Shown here: positions 26,763 to 34,896 of the stretch, in pieces
Position numbering within the stretch: position 1 is the first letter of the stretch
Layout: the number at the start of each line of letters is the position of its first letter
Source: Bacteroidota bacterium
GTDB taxonomy: Bacteria; Bacteroidota; Bacteroidia; Cytophagales; Cyclobacteriaceae
Assembly: GCA_023417785.1 (NCBI GenBank)
Contig: JAEZEH010000124.1
Location: 46,318 to 110,317, forward strand
Length of the DNA stretch: 64,000 nt
Reading direction: 5' to 3'
Program-made: the position numbers and the translations under genes
The notes under the pieces: model-generated
The model's database searches: none
The model's input: the letters and a program-made list of their open reading frames with translations, nothing else
What the model was told of the DNA's origin: nothing

Positions 26763-27521
26763 TCAGTTGCGTGATTGAAGGATCTCCCTCAGTTCGCGGA
26801 TTTCTTTTCGCAGGTCTTCTATTTGTTTCGCTCCGGCAATCTCTGCGCGATCATCCTCGGCGTCGCGGCCTATGAAGAAGGTAGCTACAGTGGCGGTGAA
26901 ATACCCAAACATGGCAAAAGCATATATCGCCAGAATAACGCATAAAATCCTGCCTTCCGGCGTTCGTGGCCAATATTCCGACCCCATAGTCATGAGGAGC
27001 ATTGCTGTCCACCACACCGAGTTCCCGTAGGTGGCCAGACCTTCGTCCTTTTCAAAAGCAAACATGCCGGCAGCGCCAACAAACAGTACCAGGATCGTGA
27101 GCACGAAGACGTAGCCAAAGGCCCTTCTGTTCATAGTGGCACCCACGGCGCGTATTCCGCGGTTGAGGCTACCAATCACCTTGATCAGCCTCAAACTTCG
27201 TGAGAACCGAAGAAAACGGAGTACGCGTACCAACCGAAGCACGCGAAACGCGGGGACCACCAATGAAATAATGGTAATGACGTTCTTTTTCAGAAAGGAA
27301 GCTTTTTCTGGTGCGATGACAAACTTGATCAGAAAGTCTATTATAAAGAGGCCCCAGATAAATAAACCGGCTTTCTCAAGGAACGGACTTAAGCCCGAAA
27401 CAAACTCGACAACAAGCAGGACCAGCCAGATAAATCCCAGAAAGATCATGGGTGTTTCGAAAAAGTTCTCGACTCGACGGAGCAGCTGCTTGCGTTGGGA
27501 GACGACGTTGTCTTTTTGCAT
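26763..27521 (-). CDS. Voltage-gated-type ion channel with unusual selectivity filter
   Basis: 252 residues with six membrane segments. S4 is well formed with Arg spaced every third residue (FRVLRLVRVLRFLRFSRSLR, about 92-111). The pore loop (about 165-190) reads WWTAMLLMTMGSEYWPRTPE, and the canonical potassium filter TVGYG is not present; instead TMGSEYW (178-184) stands there. A C-terminal coiled coil follows (IEDLRKEIRELREILQ). The fold is that of tetrameric voltage-gated cation channels, but the ion selectivity cannot be assigned. It stands upstream of amtB on the same strand, 175 bases away, with no evident link. Confidence 0.82.
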   Translation of the reverse strand: MQKDNVVSQRKQLLRRVENFFETPMIFLGFIWLVLLVVEFVSGLSPFLEKAGLFIWGLFIIDFLIKFVIAPEKASFLKKNVITIISLVVPAFRVLRLVRVLRFLRFSRSLRLIKVIGSLNRGIRAVGATMNRRAFGYVFVLTILVLFVGAAGMFAFEKDEGLATYGNSVWWTAMLLMTMGSEYWPRTPEGRILCVILAIYAFAMFGYFTATVATFFIGRDAEDDRAEIAGAKQIEDLRKEIRELREILQSRN

Positions 27522-27598
27522 ATCGGACTGAAATCAAAAACTGGTGCCTGTTTGATGCCGAAATGGCAAATGTTTTTAAGAGAAGAAAGTATTAAACT

Positions 27599-28009
27599 AT
27601 GAACGACTTCTCACCTTTACTCACTCTTTTTGTCCTGGCTCTCCCCATTGCTTGTATAGCATGGACCGTCACACATGAAGAAGTATTTCGCGAGCCACGA
27701 ATGTATTGCGTGCGCCGGAGCCAGCGGGACAAACGATTGCTATCGCGAAAATTCTTCTATCTGTTCACATGTGAATATTGTTTCAGTCACTACGTAACGC
27801 TCTTTATCCTTATCATTACGCAGTTCCAACTATTGTACGACGATTGGAGGGGCTACCTCGTTTCCGGATTCGCCCTGGTATGGATAGCTAACATATATAT
27901 GAGCCTCTACGCATTAATCAAGGTGGACATAAAGAAGGATCGCATTATTACCAAGCGGGAAGAAAAGATAGTCAATCAGATTTCCGCCAAAGAGAACGCC
28001 AGGCATTAA
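27599..28009 (+). CDS. Small membrane protein with FTCEYCFSHY motif
   Basis: 136 residues with three hydrophobic segments (about 6-24, 63-80 and 84-103). Between the first and second sits KFFYLFTCEYCFSHYVTLF, a CxxC motif followed by SH/Y residues similar to the C-x-x-C-x-S-x(W/Y) of DUF1360-type membrane proteins. The C-terminus is basic and cytoplasmic. Function is unknown. It has its own short leader and is divergent from the channel gene. Confidence 0.6.
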   Translation: MNDFSPLLTLFVLALPIACIAWTVTHEEVFREPRMYCVRRSQRDKRLLSRKFFYLFTCEYCFSHYVTLFILIITQFQLLYDDWRGYLVSGFALVWIANIYMSLYALIKVDIKKDRIITKREEKIVNQISAKENARH

Positions 28010-28106
28010 TTTTTCCATACACTTTATGGATTAATTTAGTATTAAAGGTCCGTGTAGCTTTTACCGGACCTTTTGTATTTCCGATTCTTCTGGATTTTAC
28101 AACCGT

Positions 28107-28134
28107 TTTGCGGCAGTGAATTATTCTATATTTG
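28107..28134 (+). promoter_or_regulatory. Promoter at the very start of the RarD-like gene
   Basis: TATATTTG at 28127-28134 is a perfect TAnnTTTG. TTTG at 28107-28110 lies 16 bases before it. The start codon at 28144 is only 9 bases past the -7 element, so the transcript would have almost no leader. Confidence 0.6.
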
Positions 28135-28143
28135 CGCTTCTCT

Positions 28144-29055
28144 ATGAGTAGTCAGAAGCATTACGCCGCCGCCATCAGCGCTTTTGTGGTTTGGGGATTC
28201 TTCTCCATCCCGCTTCGGGCATTGAGCGCATATTCCGCTGGTGAGATTCTTTATTTCAGAATCGTTTTTTCGTTCGTTGTTCTCGTCGCGATCATTGGGT
28301 TGTTCAGAAGAAAGTCGCTGCGTGAAGATATCCGGCTGATTTCCTCCTACGCCCTGAAAAAGCGATTGGCGGTGCTTTCTCTAACCCTGGCCGGGGGCGC
28401 TCTCCTTACGGTAAACTGGCTTACATTTATTTACATTGTCAACAATATCAATATTAAGACCGCTTCGTTTTCGTACCTGATCTGCCCGGTGATCACCGCT
28501 GTGCTGGGCTTTGTGTTGATTGGCGAAAGAATGACGAGGATACAATGGATCGCGGTGGCGTTGTGCGCCCTGAGTTGTGTTCTGATTGGCATCAACTCCG
28601 CCATGGAACTTGGGTATAGCTTCCTCACCGCACTCACTTACGCGCTCTACCTTATTTCGCAGAGAAAAAATCAAGGCTTTGACAGAATGGTGGTTTTGCT
28701 TGTTCAGGTCATCTTTTCACTCATCATCATGACCGTTATTTTCTCATGGCTTGTGCAGGAGGTGCCCGAAGCGCCAGGGTTTTATGGCCTCGTCTTTATG
28801 ATAGCTATCGTATTCACAGTACTTCCGCTTTTTTTGAATTTGTATGCTTTGAATCGGATTAACTCAGCAACGATCGGAATTCTTATGTACATCAATCCTC
28901 TCATTAACTTTACAGTAGCCTTTGTGATTTTTAACGAAAGCATTTCACTGATCCAACTGTCAGGTTATCTGATCATACTTGGTGCTCTTGTTCTTTTTAA
29001 CATCCCGAACTTTCGGAAGATTGAGTTTTTTGCTGCGGGAAAAATCCGGCAATAA
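28144..29055 (+). CDS. rarD: EamA family transporter, RarD-like
   Basis: 303 residues from ATG 28144; a TTG four codons upstream lies inside the promoter and is rejected. Ten hydrophobic helices are visible in two EamA halves. RarD landmarks: AAAISAFVVWGFFSIPLRAL, GEILYFRIVFSFVVLVAI, VNWLTFIYIVNNINIKTASF and GILMYINPLINFTVAFVIF. RarD proteins are DMT-superfamily exporters; E. coli RarD was linked to chloramphenicol resistance, but substrates are poorly known. It is closed by a terminator facing the cyclophilin gene. Confidence 0.9.
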   Translation: MSSQKHYAAAISAFVVWGFFSIPLRALSAYSAGEILYFRIVFSFVVLVAIIGLFRRKSLREDIRLISSYALKKRLAVLSLTLAGGALLTVNWLTFIYIVNNINIKTASFSYLICPVITAVLGFVLIGERMTRIQWIAVALCALSCVLIGINSAMELGYSFLTALTYALYLISQRKNQGFDRMVVLLVQVIFSLIIMTVIFSWLVQEVPEAPGFYGLVFMIAIVFTVLPLFLNLYALNRINSATIGILMYINPLINFTVAFVIFNESISLIQLSGYLIILGALVLFNIPNFRKIEFFAAGKIRQ

Positions 29056-29056
29056 A

Positions 29057-29083
29057 AAAAAGGTCCTTGATGAGAACCTTTTT
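29057..29083. terminator. Bidirectional terminator between rarD and cyclophilin gene
   Basis: Stem AAAAAGGT/ACCTTTTT (8 bp) directly after the rarD stop; A-rich on one side and T-rich on the other, so it can serve both convergent genes. Confidence 0.7.
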
Positions 29084-29101
29084 GTATAGTGTGACTAACG
29101 A

Positions 29102-29542
29102 CTACGCTTCTTCCTGAATAAGGACCTTTTCCATAACGTCGCCCTGCCGGATCGCATCGATCACGTCAAGTCCTTCGACCACTTTTCCAAAAACAGTATG
29201 GTTACGATCAAGGTGTTTCGTGTTCTCGCGGCTGTGGCAAATGAAAAACTGTGAGCCGCCTGTATTCCGACCGGCATGGGCCATAGACAGCACACCCCTG
29301 TCATGGTATTGATTATCGCCGCTTAATTCGCAGTCAATGGTGTAACCGGGGCCGCCGTTTCCGATTCCGTTCGGGCAGCCGCCCTGTACTACAAAATTGG
29401 GTATCACCCGATGAAACGTCAGGCCGTCATAAAAGCCTTTCTCAGCCAGGTTGACAAAATTTTTGACAGTGTTCGGGGCGTCTTTTTCGAAAAATTGGAT
29501 TTTCATGACGCCCTTCTTTGTGTGAATTTCTGCAGTCTTCAT
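29102..29542 (-). CDS. Peptidyl-prolyl cis-trans isomerase, cyclophilin type
   Basis: 146 residues, cytoplasmic (no signal). The cyclophilin core is intact: LTFHRVIPNFVVQGGCPNG (about 40-58, with the catalytic Arg in FHR), GVLSMAHAG, GSQFFICHS and FGKVVEGLDVID. It is shorter than eukaryotic cyclophilins, as usual for bacterial PpiB-like enzymes. It catalyses proline isomerisation during folding. It is convergent with rarD. Confidence 0.95.
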   Translation of the reverse strand: MKTAEIHTKKGVMKIQFFEKDAPNTVKNFVNLAEKGFYDGLTFHRVIPNFVVQGGCPNGIGNGGPGYTIDCELSGDNQYHDRGVLSMAHAGRNTGGSQFFICHSRENTKHLDRNHTVFGKVVEGLDVIDAIRQGDVMEKVLIQEEA

Positions 29543-29604
29543 TTAAAATTGTTTGGCTGCAAAATTAAAGAAAGAACCCGGAACTGGAAGCGATTGAGCA
29601 AGGA

Positions 29605-29916
29605 ATGAGATTCTATTCTGAATTGTATAGTATCTTGCCTTTCGAAAACGATCATCTCATGGGTGGGTGTGTGACCGGAAAAAAAATGTATGACTCGAAG
29701 GAAATCGCCGAAGATGTACTCATCGAAGCCTGGTCGCGCTATGACTATGCGCCGGGCCGGGGGCCGGTAGCTGTCTATCAATGCATCGATTGTGGTCGAT
29801 TTCACCTTACTTCGTCGGGCGAAATGAACCCTAAGCTGGCTCAACACCTCAGTGAAGGAAAAATCCAGCTTCAGAAAGAAGCTAACCACTGGATTGAAAA
29901 ACTAAGGAAGAAATAG
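29605..29916 (+). CDS. Small protein with a single CxxC zinc-ribbon-like motif
   Basis: 103 residues, soluble. The centre reads GPVAVYQCIDCGRFHLTSSG (about 58-77): a zinc-ribbon half (CxDCG followed by FHLTS). The preceding KKMYDSKEIAEDVLIEAW and the C-terminal helix LAQHLSEGKIQLQKEANHW flank it. Short Bacteroidota proteins with this CxxCGxWH/F-T core exist without known function; the assignment is by pattern only. A longer frame on the opposite strand here is rejected. The gene is divergent from the cyclophilin gene. Confidence 0.65.
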   Translation: MRFYSELYSILPFENDHLMGGCVTGKKMYDSKEIAEDVLIEAWSRYDYAPGRGPVAVYQCIDCGRFHLTSSGEMNPKLAQHLSEGKIQLQKEANHWIEKLRKK

Positions 29917-30155
29917 CTCCCGTTAGCATTTTCATCAGCCGGCGCAATCGATATCAACGTGACACCGAATTCGCTCACTGGGTGTATCCTTCCTTACACA
30001 CTTAGAATACGACCGTGTGTTTAGCGGCATCATGGATGAAGTTAAGCCACTCAAAAGGGCTATAAGATAGCACACGGTGATGCTTTCATTACGCGGTAGG
30101 GGAGATTTACGGGCATGGCATTTTTTGCTTTCGTACTTAACCAAAGACTTGCGAA

Positions 30156-30302
30156 ATGACATTAGCAATAATTTTATTCGTCATGGTTTCGCTGGGCATC
30201 GTGATGTTCGCTTATGCGCTGAACAAGCAACGCAATAGCCATCGTGATCAGGGGCTGAACGCCGGGAAGAAAGTTCGTGAGGGTGACACAAGCGACTTTT
30301 AA
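30156..30302 (+). CDS. Small single-span membrane protein (48 residues)
   Basis: ATG 30156 opens MTLAIILFVMVSLGIVMFAY, a textbook single membrane helix, followed by a basic, polar tail (ALNKQRNSHRDQGLNAGKK) that ends at the TAA at 30300-30302. The positive-inside charge pattern and absence of stops suggest a real small protein, N-out. Nothing is known of its function. It sits alone in a 690-base gap before the redox locus. No homolog could be checked. Confidence 0.5.
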   Translation: MTLAIILFVMVSLGIVMFAYALNKQRNSHRDQGLNAGKKVREGDTSDF

Positions 30303-30606
30303 ATCGCTGACAGAATACCGGTCGGATTTTAGTATTCAAATGAATTCTCGATTCAGTTCAGCCGAATTTGGTCTCGCTGCGTCGGATGTTACCTGTTTGC
30401 CATTTTTTCAGCGTTATTTAAAACCAATCTTAACAGACATTTTTTTTATCACATTGTCGTGGAATTTTTTGCGTCCGCGGAAAACGTCAGGTGGCTCTGA
30501 TGAGCGAAATCTCGCGTCCCGATGATTTTTGACAGCTATCTGAAGGGCAAATCAGACTTATTTGAAGCTAATTATTACGTGCTGACTCAATCCCTTCCGG
30601 AAGCTT
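30303..30606 (+). other. Intergenic region upstream of the redox locus
   Basis: 304 bases holding presumably the promoter of the NifJ operon. No full TAnnTTTG match was found; CTTATTTG at about 30557-30564 is a weaker candidate. A run of T at 30440-30447 is present without a convincing stem. No regulator site was recognised. Confidence 0.4.
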
Positions 30607-33600
30607 ATGAAAAATCAAACATCATACATCAACACAGACGGTAACTCGGCGGTTGCCAATATTGCCTATGCGTTCAGCGAAGTAGCTGCAATTTATCCAA
30701 TTACACCTTCCTCCGACATGGGAGAGAGCGCGGATTTATTCGCAGCCCAGGGCCGTAAAAATCTTTTCGGAGAAAAGGTGGACGTCGTGCAAATGCAGTC
30801 CGAGGCCGGCGCAGCAGGAGCCATCCATGGTGCTTTGTCAGCAGGCGCAATGGCCACAACATTCACGGCCTCACAAGGCTTGTTGCTCATGGTTCCGATC
30901 ATGTTCAAGGTAGCCGGAGAAATGATTCCTACCGTATTTCACGTTACGGCACGATCACTGGCATGTCAGTCATTGTCGATTTTTGGTGATCACTCCGACG
31001 TGATGTCGACAAGGGGGACCGGGTTCGCCATGCTGGCATCAGCCAATGTTCAGGAGGCTCAGGATATGGCGGTCATCGCACATTTAAGTACACTTGAATC
31101 AAAGATACCATTCCTGCATTTCTTCGATGGATTTCGTACGTCGCATTCAATACAAAAGATCGTTCCCATAGAGTATGACATGCTGCGGGACATGATCGAC
31201 ATGAAATACATTGAAGAGTTTAGAAACAACGCGCTTCGTCCGGAATCGCCCGTATGCAAAGTAGGCGCGCAGAATCCCGATGTGTACTTCCAGGGTCGTG
31301 AAACGGTGAATGCCTACTATGATCACGCTCCCGGCATTATCAAAAAATATCTTCAACTGTTTGCAGAACGTACGGGAAGGGCATACAAACTTTTTGAATA
31401 CATCGGCGCGCCGGATGCCGAGGACATAATCATTTCGATCGGATCATCAACGGAGACAATTGAAGAGACGGTAAATTATTTTTCAGCAAGGGGTAAGAAA
31501 GTCGGCGCAATCCGGGTAAGGTTGTATAGGCCTTTCTCTGTTGAAGACATGATTGCAGAACTTCCGTCGACAGTAAAAAGAATTGCCGTTCTTGACCGAA
31601 CCAAAGAGCCCGGCGCAATAGGTGAGCCGTTGTTCATGGATGTTGTGACCGCTTTACGTGATCGTCCTGAAATCAGAATCATCGGTGGCCGTTATGGGTT
31701 GTCATCAAAAGAGTTTACTCCGTCGATGGTAAACGCCGTATTCCAACACTTGCAGAGCGGCGGATTCCACAACTTTACCGTGGGAATAAACGACGACGTG
31801 ACCTTCCGCTCTATTAAAGTCGAGGAGGAAATCGAATGTGAACAGGAAGGAATCGTCCGGTGTAAATTCTGGGGTTACGGCTCTGATGGGACCGTAAGCG
31901 CAAACAAAAACTCTATCAAGATAATTGGTGAAAGCACCGATCTTTTTGTGCAGGGATATTTCCAATATGACTCCAACAAGTCAGGAGGTTATACGATTTC
32001 TCACCTTCGTTTTGGAAAACAGCCGATTAAGTCAGAATACCTTCTGAATAAAGTTGACTTCGTAGCGCTGCACCGTCAACAGTACATTGGCCAATACGAT
32101 ATCCTGGAAGGAATTACCGAGGGTGGAACATTTCTTATCAACACTGGACAAAAGCCAGAGAAGATCTTTGGATTGTTCACGAAGGATATGCAGGAAACGA
32201 TTCGCAGGAAAAAGGTAAAGGTGTACGCCATTGATGCATCTACCATAGCAAAAAGCGTGGGCCTGGGCGGCAGGATTAACTCAGTGATGCAAACCGCATT
32301 TTTCAAGGTAGCGGGAGTTGTACCTGAAGCCGAAGCAATTGATATGATCAAGAAATATGTTGAAAAACAATTCGCTAAGAAGGGTAGGGAGATCATTGAG
32401 ATGAACTGGAAAGCGATCGATGCGTCGGCCAGTGCCATTATCGAGATTCCGATACCTGAAGTTGTTGAAAAGTTTGCAGAGATAGATCAACTCGTTCCCG
32501 CCAATTCTGGAGAGTTTGCCGAGAAAGTAATTGATCCGGTGTTGAGGCTGAAGGGTGATTCGATTCCGGTTTCACTGATGTCTGTGAGCGGAGCAGTGCC
32601 TACATGTACGAAACGTCTTGAACGCAGAGGTGTTGCCGGTAACCCCGCGATCTTCATTGACAAACTCCCGTTTGTGACTGAACCAAATATCGCTGAGCCT
32701 TACTTCGAGTATCCGCCAAGCTGTCTGGGTTGCGGCGAAGTACCCTACATCCATTTGGTAACGCAACTCTTTGGTGATCGGATGGTGATTGCAAATGCAA
32801 CGGGATGCTCCTCGATCTACGGGGGAACTTTCCCGACGACGCCTTATGCAAAAGACAAAAATGGCAGGGGTCCGGCGTGGGCAAACTCGCTCTTTGAGGA
32901 TAACGCCGAATTCGGTTTCGGGATGCGGCTGGCGATAGATGCGAACCGCAAACAACTAAAAAGCAACCTTATCCGACTCGAGTCGCTGGTAACAGATCCC
33001 GTTTTGAAACAGACCATCAACAAAAGCCTTATGCTTTTCGATGATGTCAATAATGAGGCGAAGCAACAGGCTGACGTACTCAGGGCTGCTCTCGCCACAT
33101 ACTGGGAGGTTGCTCCGGTTGAAGTTAAAACTGTACTGGCGAAAGTGACTGAACTGAAGGATTATCTGGTTGATAAGAGCGTCTGGATCTTCGGTGGAGA
33201 TGGCTGGGCATACGACATTGGTTTCGGCGGATTGGATCACGTAATGGCGTCCACCAGGAACATCAACATTCTTGTTCTCGACACAGAAGTATATTCGAAC
33301 ACCGGCGGTCAGGCCTCCAAGGCGACACCGCGCGGAGCAGTGGCGAAATTTGCCGCTAACGGAAAGGCTGTTGGCAAAAAGAACCTCGGCCTGATGATGA
33401 GTTCGTACAATACGGCTTACGTTGCTTCGGTGAACATGGGAATGGATCGTGAGAAGACTGCACTTGCAGTGGTTGAAGCAGAGAAGTACAAAGGACCGTC
33501 ACTTGTTCTGGCCTATTCCCCTTGTATCGCACACGGGTACGACCTGAAGCATGCGAAGAAGCAGTCGGAGAAAGCAGCGAAGACGGGTTACTGGCCAATG

Positions 33601-33816
33601 TACAGGTTCAATCCTGAGCTCCGCGAACAGGGTAAGGCTCCATTTACGTGGGATTACCAACCTGAACATGCTTCATTCCGCGACTACGTCGAAGAAGAAA
33701 TACGGTACAAAACATTGATGCTCTCAAACCCGGCTGAATCAGACCGGTTGCTGACCCTGGCAGAAAAAGACAACAGCCAGCGTTTAACAGACCTGAATCA
33801 TCTTTCTGAATCTTAA
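30607..33816 (+). CDS. nifJ: Pyruvate:flavodoxin/ferredoxin oxidoreductase lacking the internal ferredoxin domain
   Basis: 1069 residues, about 100 shorter than typical NifJ (about 1170-1200). The pyruvate-binding domain I has VAAIYPITPSSDMGESAD (near 27-44). The domain II/III region is normal, with a GTFLINTGQ- and KVYAIDAS-type gamma-domain. The TPP domain has FGGDGWAYDIGFGG (862-875) and EVYSNTGGQASKATP. Proximal-cluster ligands are kept: PSCLGCGEVPY (Cys706, Cys709), ATGCSSIYGG (Cys734) and YSPCIAHG (Cys973). Between SGAVPTCTKRLERRGVAG (661-678) and Cys706 only about 28 residues remain, where other NifJ have a 2[4Fe-4S] ferredoxin domain; no CxxCxxCxxxC motif exists. It converts pyruvate and CoA to acetyl-CoA, CO2 and low-potential electrons. 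It leads the locus; the next gene is 12 bases on. Confidence 0.92.
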   Translation: MKNQTSYINTDGNSAVANIAYAFSEVAAIYPITPSSDMGESADLFAAQGRKNLFGEKVDVVQMQSEAGAAGAIHGALSAGAMATTFTASQGLLLMVPIMFKVAGEMIPTVFHVTARSLACQSLSIFGDHSDVMSTRGTGFAMLASANVQEAQDMAVIAHLSTLESKIPFLHFFDGFRTSHSIQKIVPIEYDMLRDMIDMKYIEEFRNNALRPESPVCKVGAQNPDVYFQGRETVNAYYDHAPGIIKKYLQLFAERTGRAYKLFEYIGAPDAEDIIISIGSSTETIEETVNYFSARGKKVGAIRVRLYRPFSVEDMIAELPSTVKRIAVLDRTKEPGAIGEPLFMDVVTALRDRPEIRIIGGRYGLSSKEFTPSMVNAVFQHLQSGGFHNFTVGINDDVTFRSIKVEEEIECEQEGIVRCKFWGYGSDGTVSANKNSIKIIGESTDLFVQGYFQYDSNKSGGYTISHLRFGKQPIKSEYLLNKVDFVALHRQQYIGQYDILEGITEGGTFLINTGQKPEKIFGLFTKDMQETIRRKKVKVYAIDASTIAKSVGLGGRINSVMQTAFFKVAGVVPEAEAIDMIKKYVEKQFAKKGREIIEMNWKAIDASASAIIEIPIPEVVEKFAEIDQLVPANSGEFAEKVIDPVLRLKGDSIPVSLMSVSGAVPTCTKRLERRGVAGNPAIFIDKLPFVTEPNIAEPYFEYPPSCLGCGEVPYIHLVTQLFGDRMVIANATGCSSIYGGTFPTTPYAKDKNGRGPAWANSLFEDNAEFGFGMRLAIDANRKQLKSNLIRLESLVTDPVLKQTINKSLMLFDDVNNEAKQQADVLRAALATYWEVAPVEVKTVLAKVTELKDYLVDKSVWIFGGDGWAYDIGFGGLDHVMASTRNINILVLDTEVYSNTGGQASKATPRGAVAKFAANGKAVGKKNLGLMMSSYNTAYVASVNMGMDREKTALAVVEAEKYKGPSLVLAYSPCIAHGYDLKHAKKQSEKAAKTGYWPMYRFNPELREQGKAPFTWDYQPEHASFRDYVEEEIRYKTLMLSNPAESDRLLTLAEKDNSQRLTDLNHLSES

Positions 33817-33828
33817 ACCCTCTTAATC

Positions 33829-34872
33829 ATGCCTAAGCTAACAACCTCGTACCTTGGCCTGAGCCTGAAGAATCCCATCATCGTGGGTGCCAGTAATCTT
33901 GTAACGGATGAAGACAATCTTGAGAAACTGGAACGTGCCGGAGCTGCTGCGATAGTGTACAAGTCGCTATTTGAAGAGCAGATACAATTGGAATCGCACC
34001 ACTGGGAGTTGGCGCAGGAGTTATACAGCCATTGGGATGCCGAATATGTTTCGTTGTTTCCCAAGGTTGATCACGCGGGGCCGGCAGAGCATCTGCTTGC
34101 GCTCAGAAAGGCAAAGCAGCGGATATCCATTCCCCTTATCGGAAGTCTGAATGCGATGCTCAATGAGTCGTGGGTCGATTACGCTGTGAAGATGGAAGAA
34201 ACAGGAATCGACGCACTGGAATTGAACTTCTACGCGAACAATATCGACTACCACACGGATGGCGAAAAACTCGTTGAGCGCCAGCTTGAAGTTCTGGGTC
34301 TCGTCAGAGAAGCGCTTACAATTCCGGTAGCCGTCAAGTTGAGTCCGTTCTACAGCAATACGCTGTCAGTAATATCGCAGATGGATGCAGCTGGTGCAGA
34401 TGGGTTTGTGCTCTTCAATCGCCTTTTCCAACCGGATATCGATATCATGAAAGAGGAACATCACTATCCGTATAACTTCAGCAGTGAAAACGATAACCGG
34501 CTCGCATTGCGATATGCCGGCTTGTTATTCGGCAACATTGGCGGATCTGTGTGCGCGAATACCGGCATTTTCACCGGCGGCGACGTCGTCAAAATGTTAC
34601 TGGCAGGAGCCGATGCGGTACAGGTGGTAAGTACGATTTACAAGAAAGGCATAGGGCACCTGGAGAAGATGCTTGAAGCCCTCGAGGAATGGATGGATCT
34701 CAAGCATTATGCGTCGCTTGAAGAATTCCGCGGTAAGCTTTCCAAGCAGAAATTGCCGGATCCGTTTGCTTATAAACGCGCGCAATATGTTGATATTCTT
34801 ATGAAATCTGATGTATTCATGCAATATCATCCCAAGCAGGATAAACGTCATCTTGAGTGGGACGAAATTTAG
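33829..34872 (+). CDS. Dihydroorotate dehydrogenase-like FMN protein
   Basis: 347 residues with the FMN-binding TIM barrel of class 1 dihydroorotate dehydrogenases: TSYLGLSLKNPIIVGASNLV at the start, a conserved ALELNFYANN and AVKLSPFYSN in the middle, and ANTGIFTGGDVVKMLLAGAD near 250-270 as the phosphate-binding end. The family's catalytic Cys/Ser loop is not clearly placed, and no pyrimidine gene is nearby, so it is unlikely to be the pyrimidine enzyme. It lies 12 bases after nifJ and 24 bases before flavodoxin, inside the redox operon. A role in electron transfer among 2-oxoacid oxidoreductase, flavodoxin and Rnf is inferred only. Confidence 0.85.
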   Translation: MPKLTTSYLGLSLKNPIIVGASNLVTDEDNLEKLERAGAAAIVYKSLFEEQIQLESHHWELAQELYSHWDAEYVSLFPKVDHAGPAEHLLALRKAKQRISIPLIGSLNAMLNESWVDYAVKMEETGIDALELNFYANNIDYHTDGEKLVERQLEVLGLVREALTIPVAVKLSPFYSNTLSVISQMDAAGADGFVLFNRLFQPDIDIMKEEHHYPYNFSSENDNRLALRYAGLLFGNIGGSVCANTGIFTGGDVVKMLLAGADAVQVVSTIYKKGIGHLEKMLEALEEWMDLKHYASLEEFRGKLSKQKLPDPFAYKRAQYVDILMKSDVFMQYHPKQDKRHLEWDEI

Positions 34873-34896
34873 AACCTTAATTTGTTAGAACTACTT

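Noticed and set aside
29539..29889. A 116-codon minus-strand frame opposite the CxxC protein gene
   Set aside because: It mirrors the better-supported plus-strand frame with the YQCIDCG motif and has no family features.
30440..30447. A T run in the gap before nifJ as a terminator
   Set aside because: No adjacent stem of useful length; it is single-sided.
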